DNA from: Betaproteobacteria bacterium Ga0077526
Lineage (GTDB): Bacteria; Pseudomonadota; Gammaproteobacteria; Burkholderiales; Ga0077523
Length of the DNA: 64,000 nucleotides
Direction: 5' to 3'
NCBI GenBank assembly: GCA_001464765.1
Contig: LNDV01000034.1
Coordinates: 558,001-622,000, forward strand
The notes under the pieces were generated by a model that did no database searches, had not been told where the DNA came from, and saw nothing but the letters and a program-made list of their open reading frames with translations. Positions 51,026 through 59,934 of this stretch are shown here, piece after piece. The position numbers and the translations under genes are program-made. How positions within the stretch are numbered: the first letter of the stretch is position 1; each line of letters starts with the position of its first letter.

Positions 51026-52153
51026 ATGACCTTGCGCCTCCTGCATTCCGCCGACTGGCAGATCGGCCGCGTGTTCTCGCAGTTCGAGCCCGACGATGCC
51101 GCCGCGCTGTTCGAGGCGCGCTTTCAGGCTGTCGAGCGCCTTGCGGCATTGGCGGTGGAGCACCGTGTCGACGCCGTTCTCATCGCGGGCGATGTCTTCG
51201 ACGCGCAGACCGTTTCGGACAAGACCATCCGCCGGCTCTTCAACGCCATGCAGGGCTACGTCGGGCCATGGGTGCTGCTGCCCGGAAATCACGATGCCGC
51301 GCTCGCTGAGTCCGTCTGGACTCGCGCCCATCGCCTCGGTGCCATTCCGTCCAACGTGCTCCCGTGTCTGCGCCCCGAAGTGCGTGTCGTCGGTGACCGG
51401 TTTGCAGTCTTGCCTGCGCCGCTGGTGCAACGACACACGTACGGCGATCTCACAGACTGGTACGCAAATGCCGTGACACCGGAGGGCCTGCCGCGTATCG
51501 GTCTTGCTCACGGTGCCGTGCAAGGCGTGCTGCCAGACGACATCGATTCGGCCAACCCCATTGCCGCGGACCGCGCCGTCACCGCACGGCTCGACTACCT
51601 CGCCCTCGGCGATTGGCACGGCAGCAAACGCATCGATGACCGGACTTGGTACGCAGGCACGCCCGAGACCGATCGCTTCAAGGCCAACGACTCCGGACAG
51701 GCCTTGCTCGTATCGCTCGCCGGTGCCGACGCCACGCCCGAGGTTCAACCGCTGCACACCGGCCGCTATCGATGGCAGCAGCGGGACATCCGGCTCGCCG
51801 TGCCCACGGACCTGGACACCGCCCTAGACACACTCGCGGCTTACGCGGGCGATGATGTCGTGCAGTTCCGCGTGTCCGGCACGAGTGACCTGAGCGGTCA
51901 GCGACGACTGCAGCACGGCGTGGATTCGGCACGTGCGCGAGTGCGCGCGCTGGTGTACGACGCACAGGACCTCCGGCTCGAGCCGACCGAAGAGGACATC
52001 GAAGCCTTGCATGCCGACGGCTACGTCGGCGAAGTTCTCCAGCAGCTCCGCGACGAGCAGTCGGGCCCGGAGGCCGAGCGTGCACGCGACGCGCTGGTGA
52101 TCCTGGCGCGCATGCTGGACGATCTCGCTGAGCGTCCGAGTGTGAAGACATGA
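51026..52153 (+). CDS. SbcD/Mre11-like metallophosphoesterase nuclease
   Basis: 375 residues. Calcineurin-like phosphoesterase motifs: LHSADWQIGR (D-x-H replaced by H-S-A-D-W-Q), GDVFD, LPGNHD, LAHG and LGDWHGS. Members of the SbcD/YhaO group cut DNA ends or hairpins together with an SMC-like ATPase. The C-terminal part (from about 250) probably binds the partner coiled coil. The stop overlaps the next gene (ATGA), which encodes that ATPase. Confidence 0.88.
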   Translation: MTLRLLHSADWQIGRVFSQFEPDDAAALFEARFQAVERLAALAVEHRVDAVLIAGDVFDAQTVSDKTIRRLFNAMQGYVGPWVLLPGNHDAALAESVWTRAHRLGAIPSNVLPCLRPEVRVVGDRFAVLPAPLVQRHTYGDLTDWYANAVTPEGLPRIGLAHGAVQGVLPDDIDSANPIAADRAVTARLDYLALGDWHGSKRIDDRTWYAGTPETDRFKANDSGQALLVSLAGADATPEVQPLHTGRYRWQQRDIRLAVPTDLDTALDTLAAYAGDDVVQFRVSGTSDLSGQRRLQHGVDSARARVRALVYDAQDLRLEPTEEDIEALHADGYVGEVLQQLRDEQSGPEAERARDALVILARMLDDLAERPSVKT

Positions 52154-54792
52154 AACTGCGGCGCCTTCGCATAGAGCACTTCAAGCGCTTTCGTGACCCG
52201 CTGACGATCGAAGGCTTCGCGGACGGACTCAATCTGTTCGCGGCACCCAACGAGGCCGGCAAGTCCACCATCGCCGAGGCGATTCGCGCGGCATTCTTCG
52301 AGCGGCACCGCTCGGGCAGCGTGGATCACCTGCGGCCCTGGGGCGAACCGTCCGCCACGCCCACCGTGGAAGTCGAGTTCGAGATTGCCGGCACGCCGTA
52401 TCGGCTCACCAAGGGGTTTCTCGGCCGCAAACGCTGCGATCTCGTGATCGACGGCAGGCAGACGCTGGACGGTGTGGCTGCGGAAGATCACCTGGCCAGC
52501 CTGCTCGGCTTCCGGTTTCCCGGAAAGGGCGCCAGCACGCCCGAGCACATGGGCATCCCCGGACTGCTATGGATCCGGCAGGGCACGTCGCACGAACTGG
52601 CGGATGCCGTCGCCCATGCCGCCGACCACTTGCGGCAGGTGCTGGGCGAATCCCTTGGCGACCTGACCTCTTCGACCGGCGATGCGCTGCTGCATCAGGT
52701 CGAGACCGCCCGCAACGAATTGCTCACACCCGTCGGCGGTAGCCCTCGCGGAGACTACGCCGCGGCGCTCAAGCACCAGGAAGAGCTTGCGGACGCCATC
52801 CAGACGCTGACCCGAGACATCGACGCCTACCGGCACAGCGTCGACCGGCTGGCGGGCTTGCGACTCGAACATGAGCGGGACGAGCGGACTCGCCCGTGGG
52901 CCGCCATCCGCCAGGACCTTCAGCACGCGCAGGAACGCCTCGATCGCGCCAGGGGACTGGAGGCCAGCCTGCAGGAGTCGCAGACCGAAGCCGAGCGATG
53001 GAGGCTTCAGGCCTCGGCCGCACGCACGCACCTCGACGCCCTCGCGCACGACGAGGAGGCCGTGGCGAAGCGCGCACAAGGCGTCGAAGCCGCCGAGTCG
53101 GCGATGACCGTCGCGCAGGCTGAGGTCGATCGCTGGGAGCAGCAGCACCGACACGCCGTGGACACCGAGGCACAAGCGCGAAGGACGCTGGAGCAGGTCC
53201 GTGCCGTTGCTGCACGGTCAGCCCAACTTCGGTCCGCCGAGGATCTCGACGCTTCCGTGCGCAAGCAGGGCGACGCGCTGGAGAAAGCGCGCGCGGAGAA
53301 GACTCGCGTCGATCAGCTCGAGGCCGAGGCCGCCCGACTCGCTATCGCACCCGCTGACCTGAAGACACTCAAACAGCTATCCGAGCAGCTTCGGGACGTC
53401 AGCGTGCGCCTCGAAACGGTGGCGACGTCCCTGACGTTCGATCTCGTCGATGGCAAGTCAGTACGTGCGGACGGAGAGTCGGTGAGCGGACAGGCGCGAC
53501 GCACTGTCGTCCGCCGGACGGAAATCGAGATCGACGGGGTGGGCCGCATCCTCGTGACACCGGGCGGTGCCGATCTGGACTCGCTCGCTGCCCGGCGGGA
53601 CGGTCTCTCGGCCGAGGTGGCCGCAATTCTCGAACGCCTCGCCGTCGCCAACTTGGCGGAGGCCGAGGAGCGCGCACGCCTCAGCACGCAGAGATCGAGC
53701 GAGGCGCAGGCGAGCCGCAAAGTGCTCGACACCCTTGCGCCCGATGGCGTGGAAGCTCTGGCAACCGAGCACGCGCAAGCGAGTCAGCGACTGAGCGCGA
53801 CTCGCACGGCGCTCGCCCAGTTGCCGCCCGCGGCGGATTCCGATGGGGATCTGCCAACCCTGGACCGCGCCGAGGCTGCCGCCGCGGAAGCCCGCTCCAC
53901 GCTGGAGTCCGTGGCACAGACGCTGAGCACGGCCCGGGTTGCCCTGGGCAGAGCGCAGAGCGACCGCGCGAACGCGCTCCAGGAACTCGACGCTGCCCGG
54001 CGCACGCTCGACGATCCGAAGCGTGCCGAGCGAGTCGACACCGCGAGGACTTCCCTGCAGGACGCGATTTCGAAGGAAGCCATCGCCCGGCAGAGCGCCG
54101 AGGCGATCCAGGTAGAGTTGCAGACAGTGAACGTTTCGCTGCTGCAGCAAGACGTCAGGCGACTGGCGGACAGCGCGGTGCAGCAGGAGGAGGCACACCG
54201 CCAGCGGGCCGGCGAGATCCTGCGGTGCGAATCGGAACTCGCGGTCCACGGTGCCCTCGGCCTGGAAGAGAAACGCGCCGAACAGGAACGCGAGCTGGGT
54301 GCGGCGTCGCGCCGCGCCGAGGAACTCAGTCGGCGGGCTGCGGCCCTCGACCACCTGCTGCGGCTGCTGCAGGAAAAGCGGGCGGCCCTCGCCCGGCGGC
54401 TGCGCGCGCCCCTGCAACGACATCTGGACCGTTACCTCAATATCCTCTTTCCCGGTGCGCGGATCGAAGTGGCGGATGACCTCTCACCCGGCGCCATCAC
54501 TCGCCCCGGCCCGCGCGGCACCGAAAGCGGCGAGTTCGAGGCCCTGAGCCTGGGCACCCGCGAACAGATGGGCATCGTCGCGAGACTCGCCTACGCCGAC
54601 CTGCTGCAGGAGGCGGGCAAGCCTACGCTACTGATCCTCGACGACGCGCTCGTGAACACCGACGAGGATCGACTGGGCCAGATGAAGCGCGTGCTGTACG
54701 ACGCGGCGGCGCGGCATCAGGTGATGATCTTCACCTGCCATCCGGCCGCGTGGCGGGATCTGGGGGTGGTGGCGCGTTCCCTGTCCGGGTGA
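52150..54792 (+). CDS. SbcC/Rad50/YhaN-like AAA ATPase with coiled coils
   Basis: 880 residues. The ABC head is split: Walker A APNEAGKST near residue 35 and, at the end, a signature-like LSLGTREQMG and Walker B LLILDDALVNTD, then the switch His in FTCHPAAW. Between them lie two long coiled-coil arms (about 190-420 and 500-790) rich in Ala, Glu, Arg and Gln. A CXXC zinc hook is not evident, as in YhaN-type proteins. It is shorter than E. coli SbcC (about 1050). It forms a nuclease complex with the upstream phosphoesterase. Confidence 0.88.
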   Translation: MKLRRLRIEHFKRFRDPLTIEGFADGLNLFAAPNEAGKSTIAEAIRAAFFERHRSGSVDHLRPWGEPSATPTVEVEFEIAGTPYRLTKGFLGRKRCDLVIDGRQTLDGVAAEDHLASLLGFRFPGKGASTPEHMGIPGLLWIRQGTSHELADAVAHAADHLRQVLGESLGDLTSSTGDALLHQVETARNELLTPVGGSPRGDYAAALKHQEELADAIQTLTRDIDAYRHSVDRLAGLRLEHERDERTRPWAAIRQDLQHAQERLDRARGLEASLQESQTEAERWRLQASAARTHLDALAHDEEAVAKRAQGVEAAESAMTVAQAEVDRWEQQHRHAVDTEAQARRTLEQVRAVAARSAQLRSAEDLDASVRKQGDALEKARAEKTRVDQLEAEAARLAIAPADLKTLKQLSEQLRDVSVRLETVATSLTFDLVDGKSVRADGESVSGQARRTVVRRTEIEIDGVGRILVTPGGADLDSLAARRDGLSAEVAAILERLAVANLAEAEERARLSTQRSSEAQASRKVLDTLAPDGVEALATEHAQASQRLSATRTALAQLPPAADSDGDLPTLDRAEAAAAEARSTLESVAQTLSTARVALGRAQSDRANALQELDAARRTLDDPKRAERVDTARTSLQDAISKEAIARQSAEAIQVELQTVNVSLLQQDVRRLADSAVQQEEAHRQRAGEILRCESELAVHGALGLEEKRAEQERELGAASRRAEELSRRAAALDHLLRLLQEKRAALARRLRAPLQRHLDRYLNILFPGARIEVADDLSPGAITRPGPRGTESGEFEALSLGTREQMGIVARLAYADLLQEAGKPTLLILDDALVNTDEDRLGQMKRVLYDAAARHQVMIFTCHPAAWRDLGVVARSLSG

Positions 54793-54973
54793 AACGCGCG
54801 ACGCGGGCGTCCGCCGTTCGGGGTGGCGACCCCGCACCCCGCGCAGGCGTCTGACTTTCGCCTGCCCGGAGAACGTGTCTCGACTGCGGGAATGCCTGAA
54901 TTGACAGGGGTTTCGCACTGGCGGATATTTGGCGAAGGAAGACCTGATACGACACTACATAGATGGAGAGATC

Positions 54974-55705
54974 ATGCTGACTAAAGTGACTCGACTGCTG
55001 CGCGCTTCCGCAGGCGCGTACATCACCCTTACAGCTGGCACCGCCAGCGCCGTCACCACCGAGTACTTCGACTACTCCGCCTTTGACGCCGCGACCGGTC
55101 CCATGACCATCGTCGGCTTCGACGATCGCGCTGCGGGTTCACTGCTCTCGGGCTCCGAATACAGCGGTGTGACCATTGCTGCCCGTCGCATTGCGGTTAT
55201 TGACCCACAGGACTTCGCCCCGGGACTCGTGGTGGGCGGCCAGAACGTCAACTCTCAGCCCCAAGGAATCTCTTCGTCGATCTTCTACAACAACGGCGTG
55301 CTTTCCTTCGACAATCAAGTCGATGAATTCACGCTGACCCTCGCCCAGCCGACCCAGGCTGCCGGCTTGTGGCTTGGCAATGTGGGCAGCTCGAACAACG
55401 ACCCCAACACGCCGACAACCATCGTGTTCTACGGAACATCCGGCCAGGTGATCGCAAGCGAGGTCTTCCGCCAGGGACACGAAGGTCAGATCGGGTCGGG
55501 CGCGAACAACCGCTTCTACTACGGCCTGACGTCGGATCAGCTCATCGCCTCCATCACCGTGACGAACGGCGCGGGCGACTTCGACGGCATCATCCTCGAC
55601 GATGTGCAATGGGCGGCACCAATACCGGAGCCGCAGACCTACGTGCTTCTCGCCGCAGGAATCGCGGTGCTTTTCGGAGTGCGCCGCGCGGCCGCGGGGG
55701 GATGA
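54974..55705 (+). CDS. PEP-CTERM-anchored exported protein
   Basis: 243 residues. A signal peptide (about 1-28, ending ASAV) and the C-terminal sorting module IPEPQTYVLLAAGIAVLFGVRR are clear: PEP motif, hydrophobic helix and basic end. Such proteins are processed by the exosortase EpsH/XrtA and often accompany exopolysaccharide. The middle is beta-rich with Asn, Gly and Ser. ATG 54974 follows GGAG by five bases and starts the signal peptide; the longer frame adds a non-signal leader. No exosortase gene is in the window. Confidence 0.9.
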   Translation: MLTKVTRLLRASAGAYITLTAGTASAVTTEYFDYSAFDAATGPMTIVGFDDRAAGSLLSGSEYSGVTIAARRIAVIDPQDFAPGLVVGGQNVNSQPQGISSSIFYNNGVLSFDNQVDEFTLTLAQPTQAAGLWLGNVGSSNNDPNTPTTIVFYGTSGQVIASEVFRQGHEGQIGSGANNRFYYGLTSDQLIASITVTNGAGDFDGIILDDVQWAAPIPEPQTYVLLAAGIAVLFGVRRAAAGG

Positions 55706-55860
55706 CGCCGGTACGATCCGGGCGAGCTGGATCGCACCGGGGTTTCGGGCTTCCCGAATAGGGGCGGTCGTTCGGCAGTTTCGGCTTGCGGATCCGTCTC
55801 CGAGCGGTCGCCCGATCCGCTGCTACTTTCGCGGCGCCGGAGGCGGAAGGAAGGTTCTAC

Positions 55861-56260
55861 ATGTTCCACGTCATGCGCCACCTGGGTGAAGCGTTGGACA
55901 AGGTGCACAAGGCAGAGTACGCCCGTCTGGCGGGTCAGGACCGCCGCTTCATCAAGGGCCAGAAGTACACGCTGCTCTCGCGCCAGCAGAACCTGACCGA
56001 GCAGGGACGCAAAAGCCTGAAGAAACTGCTGGCGGCCAACAGGAGGCAACACGGCGTGCTTTCTCAAGGAGTCTTTCGATCAACGCTGGAACTCGCGGCG
56101 CGAGGCGTGGGCAAGGCGATTCTTCGAGAACTGGCGCGAGAGCCTGAAGGGGCAGAAGTTGGGACCGTGCGAGAAGTTCGCAGCGATGATCGATCGACAT
56201 CGGGACGGGATCGCTACCTATTGCAAGCCGGAGAGCAAGGTGTCGCTGGGCTTCGTCTAG
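55861..56260 (+). pseudogene. ISL3-family (IS204/IS1001-type) transposase fragment
   Basis: Two frames read in order for an ISL3 transposase: FHVMRHLGEALDKVHKAEYARL with RRFIKGQKYTLLS and GRKSLKKLLAANRR, then, after a frameshift near 56045, FLKESFDQRW, WARRFFENWRESLKGQ, EKFAAMIDRHRDGIATYCKPE and KVSLGFV followed by TAG. The N-terminal part and the real C-terminus are missing. The inverted termini of the element were not seen. Confidence 0.8.
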
Positions 56261-56337
56261 GCGACATGCCCGTGCGTATCGAGATGCGCAAGGATCTTCT
56301 CGATCACCATCGCATCTTCCAACCCGACTGACTACAC

Positions 56338-56410
56338 GTTGCCGTTCCGGAGAAGCTGTCGGCGATCTGGGTCACGCGGGACTGGATGCACGCTTCAAGA
56401 TCTGACCCCG
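56338..56410 (-). pseudogene. RHS scrap and 26-bp dispersed repeat, copy 2
   Basis: Minus-strand reading gives RVTQIADSFSGT, equivalent to RLTQITDSVSGTV in the large RHS protein. Next to it, 56385-56410 matches 5918-5943 at 22 of 26 bases. The same pair of sequences occurs together at 5.8-5.9 kb. Confidence 0.65.
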
Positions 56411-56437
56411 GTCCTTGCTGGACCCCGGTCCTTGCTG
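56404..56437. repeat. 17-bp tandem duplication
   Basis: GACCCCGGTCCTTGCTG is present twice in a row without a mismatch (56404-56420 and 56421-56437), inside the transposon remnants. Confidence 0.9.
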
Positions 56438-56570
56438 CGCGGCGGAACGTGATTGAGCCGTCAGGACCCGCGGCGCACACCCCGTCGAGGTTCAGCATGT
56501 GACAGTGAACGTTGAGGTTGAGCGCACCCCCAGCGGGTCTGCCGTACGTTCCTCGATGCCGCCGCGATAG

Positions 56571-56809
56571 CCAGAATGGCTGCCGCCCGACGGCTTCACG
56601 TGCGAAGTCCACCAAGTGGATGCGAAGGGGGGCGGCACCTTCCGCAAGACATTCCGCAACTTCGCGACCGGCAACGAGCACAGTGTCGGTGGCGAGTATC
56701 TCGAGCTCGTGTCGCACGAGCGCATTTGCTACACCGACCGGTTCGACGATGTGAACCTGCCCGGCGAGATGCGGACGACGACCACGGTGAAGGCCGTCCT
56801 GTGCGGCGA
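56571..56809 (+). pseudogene. Truncated AHSA1/SRPBCC-domain gene
   Basis: The frame beginning at 56571 reads EWLPPDGFTCEVHQVDAKGG, then TFRKTFRNFATGNEHS, GGEYLELV, ERICYTDRFDD and LPGEMRTT, matching the activator-of-Hsp90-like SRPBCC family. It starts in the middle of the domain and loses similarity after VKAV. A short frame with its own ATG (56616) exists but would lack half the domain. Probably cut by the neighbouring insertions. Confidence 0.7.
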
Positions 56810-56946
56810 CTCTGATGGAGCCCCAGATTCCCGACTAGACAAGGGCGTATGTCCAGTTGTCTGTCGGCACGAATGGGCGCCATGCCGAATCCCGCAATCC
56901 GGGCGTCGGGCGGAAGCCACCCCTCAACCCACCGCGACCGCGTAGG

Positions 56947-59028
56947 TTATGCGGACCTTCCTTGACGCTTCTCCGCCACCTTCGGCAACGTCAACGTAAA
57001 CATCACGCCGTCCGCCATGTTGCGCGCTTGGATCGTCCCGCCCATCTTCGCCATGTAGGTCCGTGCCACGAAGAGCCCCTGTCCGCGCTGGCCTTCGGCT
57101 GCCGCCCCCTCCTGGTCCGACACCCCGTACTCGAACACGCGATCGATCAGCTCATCCGGAATCGCGGGCCCCTGGTTGCTGATCGACGCGCGCGCCTCGG
57201 TGTCGGTGGTTGTCAGCTCGATGCGAATGGCGGTGCCGGGGACACGATACCGATTCGCGTTGCGCAGGACGTGTGTGACGGCATCCTCCAGCGGGTACTC
57301 GTCAGCACGCACCGGGACGGGCGGGCCGGGCGAATCGAAGGTGACCGCGTCGATACCGATATAGCGCGCGTTCGCCGCCACGTGGACCAGGAACTCCCGC
57401 AGATCGAGGGGCTGCAGTTGCAGCATCGTCGCCTCGAAGGCTTCGCTGGGAGAGGCGTGCCCGTACAGCACGCGCACTGCCTGCTGCATGCGGCTGATGT
57501 AGCGATGACTCGGATCGTCGTCGGTGCCGTGCAATGCCATGAGCGACTGCAGCGGCGACATGATCTCGTGGCCCACGGCATGCCAGAGATCCTTCTCCTG
57601 CTCGGCGCGGATGCGGTCGCGCCTCACGTCCTCGTTCACCCGTTGCAGGAGGTCACCCAGCCCCTGCGCGAGCACGCCCAACTCGTCGCCGCCGCGCAAA
57701 TCCGACAGGTCGATGTTCGCGACACCGTCGCTCGCCCGGACCTCGTTGGACACCAGCGCCGCGCGTCGCGTCAACACCGTGATACGGCGAATGATCCGGA
57801 TCTCGATCGCGAGCCACGCCACGAGCACTGCCAGCAGCATCGCGCCGACGAACCAGCTGAGCCGCGTGGCGACGCCGGCCAGATTACGGTCGAGCACGCG
57901 CGGATCGCCGATGAGCAGCACGTCGTGTTGCCCGAACGTGGTCGCGATCACCTCACTCGCCTCCAGCCGCGCGCCCTCGCCTTCCACCGGCAGCCGGTTG
58001 ATCAGCCGGACCATCCAAGGCGAAGGCCTGTTGTCGCCATCGACTGCACCGCGCAGTGTCAGAAGATCAGGTCCACGCTTGCCGTCCGCCAGCAGCGGCC
58101 GCACGTGCAGCGTCTCGCCCGCAGTCAGCAACGCCCGGAGATCCCCGAACGAGAAAGGCTGCTGTGCCCCCGGAGCGTTGCTGTCGAACAGTGGGGCGTC
58201 CTCATCCGGCGGTAGCACTCGAACGCGAACCTGGATGCGATCGAGATCGGGCGGCGGCCACACGAGCCGCTTCGCATAGAGATCGTCGCGGAACATCTCT
58301 ACCGGCAGACGTACCGACATGAAACTGCGGCGGTTGCACGGTGGTTCGACGGCGCCGTCGCTGCACCGGCCGTCCTGCCAGAGCCAGCCGCGGAAATCGC
58401 GCACGGGGCGGTCGCCGTGGGCCACGGGTCGATCGGCCGGATAGCCGGTGAGTCGTCCGCGCACCCCGGGCCCCGCGTCCGGCAGAAGCTCGAATGGCGC
58501 GACCCACCCGAAGTGCCGACCGCGCATGTCGACGTCGATACGGACGCGGTGCGCGTGCTCGATCTCGAGATCACCGGCGAGATGCGGCACCAGTTCGCCG
58601 CTCACGAAGCTGCCGACGGCGTAGATGAAGCCGCCGGCGCTCGGGTTGTTGCCGACCGCCACGCACAGCGTCGACGTGTCGGGGTACTGCCAGAGGCATC
58701 CCGCCATCTCGACCGCCTGCTGCGCCTTCGCCTTGTCGTCGAAGTCGATGGCCGAGAACGGCAGCAGCAGCGGGCGCATGGGTGCGGCCGCCGGCTCCGC
58801 ACCGCCGGCGTTGAGCAGCGCGAGCTGCCCGGTGGGATGCCGCAGCCGCGCGGCGATCTGCGCTCCGTGCTGGCGAAGGCTCTCCAGCGCCTCCCGCTGG
58901 TTGCGCTGCTTCTCCCCGCGCAGCACGGTCACGGCCAACGCGAGCGTGGCCAGGGCCAGCAGCGCGAACACCGCGCGGAAGAAGAAGCGCAGCCGGATCG
59001 GCACGCGGGTCGGCAGGCGGAACATCAT
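56947..59028 (-). CDS. Membrane sensor histidine kinase
   Basis: 693 residues. A helix near residues 10-33, a large periplasmic domain (about 35-395) of no recognised type, a second helix (LSWFVGAMLLAVLVAWLAIEI) and a HAMP-like linker lead to the kinase. The phospho-acceptor is His487 in GHEIMSPLQS, where the usual R-T-P is M-S-P. The ATPase has LRNANRYR (N box) and GQGLFVARTYMAKMGG (G2). The ATG overlaps the response regulator stop (ATGA). It probably senses an envelope signal; divergent SPFH genes are the natural target. Confidence 0.9.
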   Translation of the reverse strand: MMFRLPTRVPIRLRFFFRAVFALLALATLALAVTVLRGEKQRNQREALESLRQHGAQIAARLRHPTGQLALLNAGGAEPAAAPMRPLLLPFSAIDFDDKAKAQQAVEMAGCLWQYPDTSTLCVAVGNNPSAGGFIYAVGSFVSGELVPHLAGDLEIEHAHRVRIDVDMRGRHFGWVAPFELLPDAGPGVRGRLTGYPADRPVAHGDRPVRDFRGWLWQDGRCSDGAVEPPCNRRSFMSVRLPVEMFRDDLYAKRLVWPPPDLDRIQVRVRVLPPDEDAPLFDSNAPGAQQPFSFGDLRALLTAGETLHVRPLLADGKRGPDLLTLRGAVDGDNRPSPWMVRLINRLPVEGEGARLEASEVIATTFGQHDVLLIGDPRVLDRNLAGVATRLSWFVGAMLLAVLVAWLAIEIRIIRRITVLTRRAALVSNEVRASDGVANIDLSDLRGGDELGVLAQGLGDLLQRVNEDVRRDRIRAEQEKDLWHAVGHEIMSPLQSLMALHGTDDDPSHRYISRMQQAVRVLYGHASPSEAFEATMLQLQPLDLREFLVHVAANARYIGIDAVTFDSPGPPVPVRADEYPLEDAVTHVLRNANRYRVPGTAIRIELTTTDTEARASISNQGPAIPDELIDRVFEYGVSDQEGAAAEGQRGQGLFVARTYMAKMGGTIQARNMADGVMFTLTLPKVAEKRQGRSA

Positions 59029-59726
59029 CCGCGTGGACTCACCCAGCGGAAGCCGCGCATCGGGACGTTCTCGATGCCATCGAACGCCGGATCGATCTCG
59101 CGCAGCGCGTCGCGGATCGCGCTCACGTGCTTGCGGATGTTGTCGCGGTTGCGACCGCTCTTTACCACCTGATACAGCTCTTCGTAGCTGACGACCTCGC
59201 CTCTGCGCTGATGCAACGTGGAGAGAATGCGCTGGGCCGTGAGCGGCAGGTTTACCCGCTGCCCGCGCCAGAGCGGCGCGGCCTGGCGCAGCGGATCGAT
59301 CGAGAGGTCGCTCGCGACCGGCGCCGCCACCGCCGTCACGGGGGCGGCATCGCGCGCCGCGCGCAGCATCCCGAGAAACGTCTCAGTGAAGTCAGCCTCG
59401 TCGAAGGTTGTCTTCTGCAGGTAGTCCCATGCATCGAGCGCCTTCATGATGCTGCGATAGATCGCCGCGGGCATCGCCGAGACCACCAGCACCGGCGTGC
59501 CGCGCAGCTTGTTGATCGCGTTGATGATGGCAACACCCGCATGGCGCTCGCGGCCCAGTTCGATGTCGAGAACGACCACGTCGTAGATCTCGCGGGTGAT
59601 GGCCCCCTCGGCGTCGTCGCGATTGAACCACTGGTGTACCTCGACGCCAGGCCGTGCGGCCTCGATCCAGCCACGGAGCTGGTTGCTCGTCGGCACGTCG
59701 TCCTCGATCACCGCCACCTTGGCCAT
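59025..59726 (-). CDS. Response regulator, receiver plus winged-helix domain
   Basis: 233 residues. Receiver domain residues 1-120: acidic pair VIEDD, phospho-acceptor Asp in VVVLDIELG, the Ser/Thr position in VVSAMP and the Lys in YLQKTTF. The C-terminal DNA-binding domain (from about 150) has LTAQRILSTLHQRRGEVVSYEELYQVVK and RKHVSAIRDAL, an OmpR-like winged helix. It is the first gene of the kinase operon and is divergent from the SPFH gene with a 208-base gap. Confidence 0.9.
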   Translation of the reverse strand: MAKVAVIEDDVPTSNQLRGWIEAARPGVEVHQWFNRDDAEGAITREIYDVVVLDIELGRERHAGVAIINAINKLRGTPVLVVSAMPAAIYRSIMKALDAWDYLQKTTFDEADFTETFLGMLRAARDAAPVTAVAAPVASDLSIDPLRQAAPLWRGQRVNLPLTAQRILSTLHQRRGEVVSYEELYQVVKSGRNRDNIRKHVSAIRDALREIDPAFDGIENVPMRGFRWVSPRG

Positions 59727-59886
59727 GGGTCTGCTTTCCCGTTGAACGCTGCACCGATTATCCGGTACTGCCGGCCTCCCTGGCGTGAAGGTTTCTTCCG
59801 GACCGCGGCTTTTCGTTCACGCCGGGGAACGAAGTCGCCCGCCGCTGGCGTTGAGCGCTCCGGGATGTCTGAGAAGAATGGGTTCC

Positions 59887-59904
59887 CGGGAGAACGATCT
59901 CCCG
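59887..59904. promoter_or_regulatory. 7-bp inverted repeat in the regulator/SPFH intergenic region
   Basis: CGGGAGA-ACGA-TCTCCCG lies 31 bases before the SPFH ATG. It may be a binding site for the divergent regulator or a leader hairpin; there is no evidence to decide. Confidence 0.4.
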
Positions 59905-59934
59905 AGCTGACCACCAACACCACGGAGCGACACA

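Larger units (their letters stand above)
56257..56540 (-). pseudogene. IS91-family (transposase_32) fragments
   Basis: On the minus strand GGALNLNVHCHMLNLDGV and GPDGSITFRRA (about 56441-56533) are the core of an IS91/IS801-type Y-transposase, and 56257-56322 encodes AMVIEKILAHL near the end of such a protein. The two parts are separated by an RHS scrap and a 17-bp tandem repeat, so the gene is broken. Its stop and the ISL3 stop share the palindrome CTAG at 56257-56260. Confidence 0.7.
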
